Origin: Merluccius polli
Lineage: Eukaryota > Chordata > Actinopteri > Gadiformes > Merlucciidae
Length of the DNA: 64,000 bases
Direction of reading: 5' to 3'
Assembly: GCA_030340625.1 (NCBI GenBank)
Contig: JAOPHQ010005699.1
Span: forward strand, 1 to 64,000
The notes below the pieces were generated by a model that was not told the DNA's origin, searched no databases, and saw only the letters and a list, made by a program, of their open reading frames with translations. The position numbers were made by a program, and so were the translations under genes. Positions within the stretch are counted from its first letter, which is position 1. Each line of letters begins with the position of its first letter. Positions 11,823 through 20,843 of this stretch are shown piece after piece.

Positions 11823-12877
11823 TTAGGGATGGGCATTTTAAGAAATTTCCTTGATCGATCAATTATCGATTAATCGTTATTTTTCTATAGGCTATATTAA
11901 AATTCCCGTTGGTAGAAAATACAAAATACAATAATGTATAGGCCAACAATAATACAAGACAGTTAACTTGAAGACCTACAACTGTTTAACAGTTTTAAAA
12001 TAATAAATACGTTATAGGCCTATGCGGCGCTCGTAAAAGCCGAACAATGCGCCTACATGCGCTCTTAAAGGTTTGGAAACGATTCAACAAGACTAAATCT
12101 GTATTCCAATTACAATAAGTAGCCTACTTATTGGCCAACAATAATCAAATAAGGCAGTAAAAGTGGGCATTAAACTGTATAACTGTTTTGAAAAAAGGGA
12201 AAAAAAGGCCGACATATACAATATGCAGCGGCGCTCGGAAAAGGCTCGCAACAAAAAGATGAGCCACACATTTAGAAACAATTGCATGAACTATCTAAAA
12301 GCAAAACCTTAGTCAGAAAACATATATGAGGCTGAACTTGTTGCTAAAATGTCACAGTTATGGAAATATTGAAAATGTTGGAGCGGCTGGCTTGACCACG
12401 CGAAACCGAGAGACGGCTGTCTTGACCGCAGTACGCGATCGGTCATTAATCAATAATCGTATTTAACCGTATAACTGCACACAACTTTATTTAAAAGCAA
12501 GCAAATGGAAAACATGTGTGTTTGTATTCTGGTGTCCGGTGCGTGTGGATGTGCGGCTCCTTCGGCGGAGCGGTTCATGTTAATAGCGGAGTCCGGGAGG
12601 GTTCACCTTCACGGCATAGTTACGAGGGATGTGCGACTATCGTCTTAAAAAATACTAAAGTGTTTTTTAAAGTTAGAAAGATATTAGATATTCAACCGAT
12701 ATTCACGCTCCGAATTACAGCGATCAGACACGGGGAACTAAAGCCGCGATCACCGGGCACCGCTTCAAGACTCACAGTATGCAACACAACATCCTTTTGA
12801 TCGATAACAATATAAATTGATTGACACATTTCTTAACGATCAATGATCGATCATCGAGTAATTATGCCCATCCCTAA
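11823..12877. mobile_element. hAT-like element (TTAGGGATGGGCAT ends)
   Basis: Inverted ends TTAGGGATGGGCAT and ATGCCCATCCCTAA with subterminal ATCGAT repeats. Both flanks are (TA)n, so the 8-bp duplication would be TATATATA. No transposase frame. Confidence 0.85.
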
Positions 12878-12894
12878 TATATATATATATATAT

Positions 12895-13190
12895 TAGAGA
12901 TGGGCATAGATTAAAATCTTTAATCTAGATTAATCTAATGGTAATCTTGAAATGAATCTAGGTTAATCTAGATTAAGGTGGCTCCTTTGAATGATGTTGA
13001 AGGTGTCCATAATATGTATTTGCTACCTAAATAATTACATATATTGCCTAAATAATGACTAAAAGTGGGTCTGCGCGATTGTTGAGCGGGGGGTGGGTGC
13101 TACCGGAGCTTTTTCTTGACCGGGGGGTGCTACCGGAGCCTTTAGTTGCCCGATTGTTGAGCCCGATTGTTGGGGGGGGGGGGGGGGGGG
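12895..13190. mobile_element. Left end of a related element
   Basis: ATTAGAGATGGGCATAGATT resembles the neighbouring element's end and is followed by TCTAGATTAATC repeats. The matching right end was not found; it runs into a long G-run at 13171-13198. Confidence 0.5.
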
Positions 13191-13204
13191 GGGGGGGGTA
13201 GGAG

Positions 13205-13278
13205 CAGGTATGGGTTAGACAGTACAGAGTCAGGTCATTAAGGAGCAGGTAGGCGTTAGACAGTACAGAGACATGTCA
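13205..13278 (+). repeat. 41-bp SINE-derived repeat, left part
   Basis: Two copies of GGTCATTAAGGAGCAGGTAG plus GGGTTAGACAGTACAGAGACA. The array resumes at 14425 after the inserted TTAA element. Confidence 0.85.
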
Positions 13279-13282
13279 TTAA

Positions 13283-14420
13283 AGGACAATTCCAGCGCAA
13301 AATGAGACCATATGATCATAACACATGTCCACCGAGTTGGACCTTTCTCTGGGATCAGTTTTCATTCTAGTCGAATGTAATCAAAGTTCTCGAAAACCGC
13401 TAATTAGCGTATAATGCTAACTGTGGGGGCAGATATTCATGTCAAATCGCAATTCTATATTCGATTTTCGGCCAATCCCCTTGTTTGGCATTGTGCAGTC
13501 TACTGTAATGTGGCCAGTTAAATTAGACGTGTCAATGCCATGTGGTTATGCACTGGGCTTACTACTATCCCGTATCTCTAGCGGTGTCTACCATGCGGAG
13601 GAGACGGTTGGGCAGCAGCACTTCTCTTTAGAGCCAGCGCTTGGCCAATATTTCTACACAAAAGGGGAATTACAAAGTACCCTGCCCTAAACAATACAAA
13701 CTAACAAACTAACAAACTAAATTGCAATTAAACCGGATATGTCTCACATTACAAAATGTTCCAAATGGATATAACATTGAAATCGCTGTTTAGAAGTGTA
13801 ACCTGCTGGCTCTACAACAGTAAAAGCAGGTAAAAAACTGTTTGGCCAGTATAGCTGGCCAAACAGTTTTTTACATGTAACACACATAGACTGTATAAAA
13901 TACAGGAGACTATGAATATGTGTACATTGGTGGAAACTATCGCAGACTTAAACAAAAAACCCAGTGGCTTTAATAATAACTATATTCAACCACATACACG
14001 CACAAATTGTTGGCCTATTGTACTATTTTTATGCAAAAAAAACTTGAACTGATTGACCTTTTTAAATGTCCTTTGGCCATCCAAAAAAAAAAAATTACAT
14101 TAATATGTGTGTGCCTGATTAAGACATTTTCACATTAAGCCTATCCTTAAAATGCAGCGTTATCCAATAAAATAAGCAATATTAGGAATTAACATCGATA
14201 GTCTGGTGTTATAATTGATTTGCCTTGGGTGTACTGTGGAGTGGGTAAGACTGTTTTTATTGGCAGGCTAGTCGATACCGTTGACTTGCGCTAGCTTAGC
14301 ACCAGCGAACTGTGCAACTAGAAGGACTGCATGAAATGTGTTGAAAACGTCTCCAACGATAAATAACACACTGGCTGACTTGGAAATTAGGTCCTATGTC
14401 CAAAATTCCGAACTACCCCT
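13283..14420. mobile_element. TTAA-flanked DNA transposon, Kolobok/piggyBac-like
   Basis: 1138 bp flanked by TTAA at 13279-13282 and 14421-14424, with imperfect inverted ends AGGACAATTCCAGCGC and GTTCGGAATT-type. It landed exactly at the TTAA of a minisatellite unit. A 19-bp perfect hairpin (arms 13830-13848 and 13856-13874) lies inside. A second copy begins at 33972. Confidence 0.75.
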
Positions 14421-14424
14421 TTAA

Positions 14425-14640
14425 GGAGCAGGTAGGGGTTAGACAGTACAGAGATAGGTCATTAAGGAGCAGGTAGGGGTTAGACAGTACAGAAACAGGT
14501 CATTAAGGAGCAGGTAGGGGATAGACAGTACAGAGACAGGTCATTAAGGAGGAGGTAGGGGTTAGACAGTACAGAGACAGGTCATTAAGGAGCAGGTAGG
14601 GGTTAGACAGTACATAGACAGGTCATTAAGGAGCAGGGAG
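14425..14640 (+). repeat. 41-bp SINE-derived repeat, right part
   Basis: About five further copies of the unit that precedes the TTAA element at 13205-13278. Confidence 0.9.
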
Positions 14641-14796
14641 AAGAAGCGAGGGCCTCTAGCTCTAGAATGCCAACAGGTCAGGCTGCGGACATAGATTATA
14701 ATACAGAAATGATCACTTGTGTTTGAGTGTTCAACCTCCTCCTATGTTTCAAATGTCGGCTGAGCAAGATGCCTCTGACCCCCACCTGCCCCTTAA

Positions 14797-15190
14797 AGGG
14801 TTAGTATACCCGTTTTAGCAGGAAAACTTCTGCATACAAGTTTCACAAAATGCGATCTGAGCAGTTGTGACAGTTGTAAAGGTTTGAGAAAAAACAGACA
14901 CATTGGGTTCCATAGCAGCAGGTGTGAGGGGCGTGGTCAAACTTAGTCAAAACCCACTTCACACTCACTCCAGCTAGGGTGTGCAGCCAATAGAAAACTA
15001 CCACTCTGGAAAAGCGTTTTGAGCCAGAAGTAGCAGACTTTTTGTATTTTACAGAGAATTTCCCAATTAACAACTTATTACATTTTAGTCCAAAATTTAA
15101 AAAAAAGCAGAAATGTTCCCCCAACACTTTGTGAGACCCAAACAGAACCATTTTCAACTGGAAAAAGTGATTTGGGGGTTTACTTATCCT
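14797..15190. mobile_element. TTAA-flanked MITE
   Basis: 394 bp between TTAA at 14793-14796 and 15191-15194, with ends AGGGTTAGTATACCC and GGGTTTACTTATCCT. A minus-strand frame of 104 codons inside has no recognised domain. Confidence 0.8.
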
Positions 15191-15227
15191 TTAATGAATA
15201 AAGCTCCTGCCCCCTATTTCAATGCAT

Positions 15228-16022
15228 AAATGGCCCCTATTTTACCACCAGGTGTGAGAGTGATTAGCCATTACAAGCCATTTCGAAATCTACCCTCTTG
15301 TGACTTCACAAATGTGAGCACTAGCGCGGGAAGGGGGGTGCTGCGGGGGCTGCAGCCCCCCTCACATTGCCTCAGCCCCCCCTGAGGGGGGTGCTGAGGC
15401 AAGAGCAGAGTCTACAGCATCCATTCACTCCAATAATAACCCGGTCACAGTGATAGATTACGCTAACCCTAACCCTAACCCTTTTTGGAGTGAATTGTTT
15501 CACAGTAGACTGCGGACGCTGTAGGCTCTGCTCTGCGAGCGGACGCTGTAGACTCTGCTCGTCTCTTACCAACGCGAACGGGTTTATGAGAACCCAGATC
15601 GTTTCACACAGATGCGGGAGGGTACCTTTTGCGTCAGTATCAGACGTCTAGGGGCGTGACAAATCGTCGGTATATTACGAGTTGGGATGAGAACGTGTTG
15701 AAATCGCGCACCCAGCCCCCCCCCCCCCCGTCGACAATCGCGCACCCCCCCCCCCCCCCCCCCCCCCCCCCGTCGACAATCGCGCACCCAGCCCCCCTCG
15801 TCGGTCGCAGCCCCCAGCCCCCCTCACATGAAACGGGTTCCAGCGCGCCTGAATGTGAGTGTCCACCCAGATGTATGATGACTAGATCAGCCTACCAATT
15901 GGTACAATCCACTTGGTAGGCTGGTAGACTGATCTAGCCATCACTGTCACTAGAGGGTCAATTTTGAAATGGCTTGTAATGGCTAATCACACTCACAACT
16001 GGTGGTAACACAGGGCCCTTTA
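15228..16022. mobile_element. Long inverted-repeat element with GC-rich core
   Basis: Arms of about 70 bp share GTGATTAGCCATTACAAGCC and GGCTTGTAATGGCTAATCAC. The core is rich in poly-C and CpG, with CGTCGACAATCGCGCACCC repeats, a duplicated GCGGACGCTGTAG motif and three CCCTAA units. The family is not known to me. Confidence 0.7.
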
Positions 16023-16072
16023 ACACACTTTTGAAGCAGTCTCTTCCTGCCGGAGAGAGTGCTGGGTTCTAC

Positions 16073-17354
16073 CTGGAGAGGGTCCCGGTAGGTGTGGCCT
16101 GGGGTCCTGTCCTCTGGGACCCCGGGGTCCATCGGCAGCAGACCCCCCATGGAGGTCTCCCCTGGACACAGGATGAACACACAGATACAGCTGTCAAGGT
16201 CAAAGGTGAATGTAAGGTGAGAGATAAAATCTGGAGAAAAAAAGTAAAAGTGCAAATATATACAGAAACTTAGACGCAGACACCATGCAGCTATCGGTTG
16301 ACAGACATTTTAAAAGGCAATGTTCTCAAGCTAAAATACAAACATATTAAAATAATTTGTTTTCTTTTTCTGAAATACACAATGCAAAAGTGTGTGTTGT
16401 ACTACAATGATGTCCAGGTTGTAAATAACTATAGGCCTACAAATAGGCCTAGACTAGTGTTTACAATTTTTGTTTTATCTGTAAAATCCTACTACTTTAA
16501 CAACTATTTTCATTGTTTAAACTGGACATGTTAGACTAAGTGTACAGAACATCTTTAATGGTCTTTAATCGCCAAAACTAAGGCCCAATAGCAAGTATAA
16601 TGTACTAGGCCTACCACGTGGCGGCTCCGTCAGGTTGCGGGCGATGATCTGGCGCATGCGCGAACAGACGGCCGTGGGGGTGGGCGTGTCCGCGGGCGTG
16701 CCAGTGTTGCGTTCACGTCCATAGTTGAGTTCTTCTTCATTGCGCCCGTCGGCGTCAAGAAGAGAAAACTCCAACTTCTGGAAACACACCGACAACACCG
16801 GTCCAGTCCAGACCAAACCATTCAGCCACCACCACCAGTAGCACACAGCTCAGCTGGAGCAGAACCAGCCTGACCATGCTGCGTTCACGTCATGTGTTCC
16901 GGTTGTTCTGCATCATATAATGATGCTAATTATTAATTTGTGCTATGCATGCATACCAAATTAATTAGCATAATTAGCATAATTATATGATACAGTGCGC
17001 ATCATCAGAACTGCATTAGAATTCACACTGTAACACACTTCAAATATGAATATATGTATGTCCTATACTTATAGTATTTAAATTACGGGTCAGAAGGTGG
17101 TAATTGTTGGTGGTAATCGAGGTAACTCCCACGTGACTTAAACGCAGCATAAAGAGTGTATAAAGTGGTTTGGTGCGGTCCATTACAGATTAACATTTGC
17201 GATTTGGGGTCAACTGGGCGACTACATCGCCAATCATAATAAAACGTGTTTTTGGTCACTCATCACAGCCACTAAAAATCAGTAAAAGTACAATCTTTAC
17301 CTGAATCACAGCCTCCAATCTCGGCGAGTGATGAGAGTTGTGAGGGGCGCTCAT
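16073..17354 (-). CDS. Unrecognised gene, first three coding exons
   Basis: Exons 17354-17301, 16777-16615 and 16161-16073 join in phase (0, then 1, then 0) into one open frame of 102 codons. It begins MSAPHNSHHSPRLEAVIQ and continues KLEFSLLDADGRNEEELNYG, later SRMRQIIARNLTEPPR, ending TPGHTYRDPLQ. Splice sites are good: ATTCAG|GTAAAG, TTTCCAG|AAG, ACGTG|GTAGGC, GTGTCCAG|GGG and TCCAG|GTAGAA. Exon 2 is CpG-rich. Two X-box-like motifs and a CCAAT lie about 180-230 bp upstream of the ATG. I do not recognise the protein. In human the gene after KLHL30 on this strand is ERFE, but this sequence shows no collagen or C1q features. The support is frame, phase and codon bias rather than homology. Confidence 0.5.
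16170..16610. other. Intron of the unrecognised left gene
   Basis: AT-rich, no repeat with clear ends and no further exon seen; lies between the exons at 16777-16615 and 16161-16073. Confidence 0.4.
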
Positions 17355-17528
17355 CGCTGAAGCCCTCGCGTTATTGTTAATTATTAAAATTTGTCACTTT
17401 AGTATCACACTTCTACCAATACCGGTCTCTGAATGGTCAAATAACAAATGAATTAACTAATTAATAAACTAATTTCAAACTCCAGACGAGGCTGGTGCGC
17501 CACTGGTTCTCCCTGGTCTGGTCAACTG

Positions 17529-17581
17529 CCAATCAAAGTTACCATGGCAACTCGACGCTTCCGGGCCGTCGCCATAGAAAC
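17529..17581. promoter_or_regulatory. CCAAT box plus two X-box-like motifs
   Basis: CCAAT at 17529-17533, then GTTACCATGGCAAC at 17538-17551 (a perfect palindromic RFX X-box of the form GTNRCC-NN-RGNAAC), then GTCGCCATAGAAAC at 17568-17581, which fits the same form. They are 184-227 bp upstream of the minus-strand ATG at 17354. RFX factors bind X-boxes, and clustered X-boxes are typical of ciliary gene promoters (established knowledge). That this is a promoter is inference. Confidence 0.5.
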
Positions 17582-17729
17582 GGAATGCCGGCGCGTCCAT
17601 CGCCATGGCGTCGGAGAAACACAAGAGGGAGGCGTCTAGAGGCTCCTAGTTTAATCATTACACCAAAGGAAAAACAAACTCAAACAGACAACACGGAGGA
17701 GGTTAAGATTAAACCTCGGACGGGATAAA

Positions 17730-18427
17730 ACTCTGAATTATTTTTAATATTAACATGGCATTTGGTACATTTAGGTGGATGTTAAATACAGTTCTGTTCA
17801 ACGCATCATCAACACACTTTAAAAACCACAGCATTGTCATCAAAAGGAGCAAACACAGATATACAGTCTAGATACATCTAGAAATCACACACACACACGC
17901 GCGCACGCACACACACAGTTGATCAATGTAAAAAAAAGTCTAGGAAACATTTTATTTTCTACAAAGCTTTTGCTAAAAAAGTTAACTGGGTAAATATTAT
18001 TTACTGATTAGGCATCCATCATGTCATCAACTTTCTAGGGGGTTCAGGGTTTCAGGGAATGTGCAATTTCAAATTCAATGGCATCTTAATAATCCTCTGA
18101 AAGACATCCCATCTGAATGCAGACACAGATCCATACATGATCAGAGTTTTACCCCATGGACCCTCGTTAGATTTAACAAGCTTTCATGCGTTTGCGAGAT
18201 TTCACACACGCACAAAAAAACAACATTGGCCGAAGTTTAAAACACAAATCTGATTGGCTCAAGAGAATGTTCCATTAAAAAAAGATTTTTGAATCGAAAC
18301 TTGAGTCTTAAAAATGCACACACAAAAACTCTAAAAATGTAACCCTTTTTTCTTAATTTTTACACATTCATTTAAAATATTTCTGTGCGGATCCCTCATA
18401 TTTACTTTGAAACAATGAAAAATGTGT
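17730..18427. other. No gene seen
   Basis: AT-rich sequence with a short CA/CG run at 17890. It lies upstream of the unrecognised minus-strand gene. The plus-strand frame that ends at 17728 is not supported as a gene. Confidence 0.3.
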
Positions 18428-18428
18428 G

Positions 18429-18429
<1 letters not shown>

Positions 18430-18501
<72 letters not shown>
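18430..18501. repeat. (TA)n microsatellite
   Basis: About 36 TA units. Confidence 0.95.
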
Positions 18502-18506
<5 letters not shown>

Positions 18507-18558
18507 TTTGCATTTGTGATGATCAAGACAAGACTGACCCCCTAGTCCAGTGGTTCCC

Positions 18559-20062
18559 AACCTGAACATTCTTCTACATGTTTGTGCACTCCTTGAAAAG
18601 ACAGTCGCCTCCCAACTTCACTCCCATTTATCCCTCCACTCACTCTACGAGCCTTTCCAGTCTGGTTTCCGCCCCCGTCACAGCACAGAGACCGCCCTCA
18701 TCAAAATCACCAACGATCTCCTCATCGCAGCTGACTCTGGTTCTATCTCCATCCTCATCCTCCTCGATCTGAGTGCGGCCTTTGACACCATCTCACACCC
18801 CATCCTTCTCAACAGACTCTCCTCCATTGGCCTCTCCCACACTCCCCTCAGTTGGTTCCACTCCTACCTCACAGGCCGCACCCAGTTCGTACAGCTCAAA
18901 TCTTTCACTTCACATCCCTCCCCAGTCACTACCGGTGTGCCCCAGGGATCTGTCCTGGGGCCTCTTCTATTCATCATCTATCTCCTACCCCTCGGCCACA
19001 TCCTCCGCAAATTCAATATCCAGTTCCACTGCTTCGCGGATGACACCCAGCTCTACCTTTCCTGCAAACCCAACTCCTCACTCCCACCCCCCTCCCTCAC
19101 CGACTGTCTCTCCGATTTAAAAACCTGGTTCACCTCAAACTTCCTTCAATTAAACTGCAATAAAACTGAATTCCTCCTCCTCGGCACTAAATCCTCACTA
19201 GCTAAAGTCAATTCCCTCTCTCTCACCATCGACAGCTCCTCAGTTTCCCCCTCCCCCCCAGGTTAAGAGCTTGGGTGTCATCCTCGATAGCACACTCTCC
19301 TTCCACTCTCACATCAACACCGTTACCCGCACTGCATACTTCCATCTCCGCAACATCAACAGACTCCGCCCCTCCCTCACCCCCCACACCACCGCCATCC
19401 TTGTTCACAGCCTCGTCACCTCCCGTCTGGACTACTGCAATTCTCTCCTCTTCGGCCTCCCCCAAAAGTCCCTCCGTAAATTACAACTGGTCCAAAACTC
19501 TGCCGCCCGTATCATCACTAAGACCCCTTCATACCACCACATCACCCCTGTCCTCCAGCAGCTCCACTGGCTCCCCGTAACCCACCGCATCAACTACAAA
19601 CTCCTCCTGTTTACATACATGGCCATCCACAACCTCGCCCCTCCCTACCTGTCTGACCCCCTGCACATCAACATCCCCACCCGTTCCCTTCGATCCTCCT
19701 CCTCCATCCACCTCTCTGTGCCCCCTGCCCGCCTCAGCACTATGGGGGGCAGAGCCTTCAGTCGCTCTGCTCCCCAGCTCTGGAACACTCTACCTCCCGA
19801 CCTCCGGAACTGTGACTCTCTCCCCCTTTTCAAATCAAGACTCAAAACCCACCTGTTCCGGACTGCATACCCCCTCTGATTCTCTGTCAATTAATCCATA
19901 CTGTCATACTGCCATACTTGCCCTATTTATTTTAACTTATTATGTTGATCCCTCCTTATTATGTCTATTTTATCCTGTGTTTGTCTATTTTAACTGTGTG
20001 ATTTTAATGTATTCTTGTACAGTGTCCTTGAGTGACCTGAAAGGCGCTTTTTTAAATAAAAT

Positions 20063-20108
<46 letters not shown>
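18559..20108 (+). mobile_element. L2-type non-LTR retrotransposon, 5'-truncated
   Basis: Encodes most of a reverse transcriptase: LIKITNDLL, LDLSAAFDTI, GVPQGSVLGPLLF, the catalytic FADDTQ, and the C-terminal LDYCNSLLFG and LQLHWLP-like (LQQLHWLPV) motifs. The endonuclease is missing and the frame shifts by one at a C-run near 19255-19270, so it is inactive. It ends in TGAAAGGCGC, an AATAAAATT box and an (ATT)n tail, typical of fish L2/Maui elements. Confidence 0.9.
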
Positions 20109-20179
20109 CTGCTTCCCAACACATCGTTTTAACTCTTCAATCAGCATCTGCCCGTAACATCTGTGCCCCAATGAACGTA

Positions 20180-20635
20180 TGCACATTGTAACACACTCAG
20201 TAGTTCACAAGGTGATTAGTAGTAGTTCACTAAGTGATTTGTAGTCATTCACTAAGTGATTAGTAGTAGTTCACTAAGTGATTAGCAGTAGTTCACTTAG
20301 TGATTAGCAGTAGTTCACTAAGTGATTAGTAAGTCAAGTCAAGTCAGTTAGTAGTAGTTCACTTAGTGATTAGCAGTAGTTCACTAAATGATTAGTAAGT
20401 CAAGTCAAGTCAGTTGGTAGTAGTTCACTAAGTGATTATCAGTAGTTCACTTAGTGATTATCAGTAGTTCACTAAGTGATTAGCAGTAGTTCACTAAGTG
20501 ATTAGCAGTAGTTCACTTAGTGATTAGCAGTAGTTAACTAAGTGATTAGTAAGTCAAGTCAGTTAGTAGTAGTTCACTAAGTGATTATCAGTAGTTCACT
20601 TAGTGTTTATCAGTAGTTCACTAAGTGATTAGTAA
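20180..20635 (+). repeat. About 21-bp minisatellite inside a transposon
   Basis: Units AGTAGTTCACTAAGTGATT with AG or TC spacers and occasional AAGTCAAGTC inserts, about 19 copies. The related element at 5876-6190 has a single AGTAGTGAA-like stretch at this place. Confidence 0.85.
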
Positions 20636-20843
20636 AGTTTACTCGTAGATCTTTCAAACCTTCTACATTCTAATTCTTTCATCGAAAAACACATCTTCAA
20701 ATATCTATAGCTTATAGGTATACAGCAATCTCCCGCGACTTCGTATGCATATCGGTGACCCCAAGGGGTCCCGACCCACAGGTTGGGAACCCCTGCGCCA
20801 GATGCTGGGAGGGGTGGGGGTGCGGTAGGGGATGTGTGTTGTG

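Larger units (their letters stand above)
18547..20797. mobile_element. hAT-like element split by a LINE and a minisatellite
   Basis: Inverted ends GTGGTTCCCAACCTG at about 18550 and CAGGTTGGGAACCCCTG at about 20780-20796. Same family as 5876-6190. The left end is followed directly by the LINE; the rest of the element resumes at about 20110. Confidence 0.7.

Noticed and set aside
14843..15157. 104-codon minus-strand frame
   Set aside because: It lies wholly within the TTAA-flanked MITE at 14797-15190 and matches no family.
16031..16273. 80-codon plus-strand frame
   Set aside because: Antisense of the better-supported minus-strand exon 16161-16073, with no matching splice signals.
17495..17728. 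78-codon plus-strand frame over the X-box region
   Set aside because: It overlaps the putative promoter, has no recognisable domain, and the minus-strand exon chain explains the neighbourhood better.
18550..19879. Host gene encoding reverse transcriptase
   Set aside because: It is a 5'-truncated, frameshifted L2-type LINE with an (ATT)n tail.
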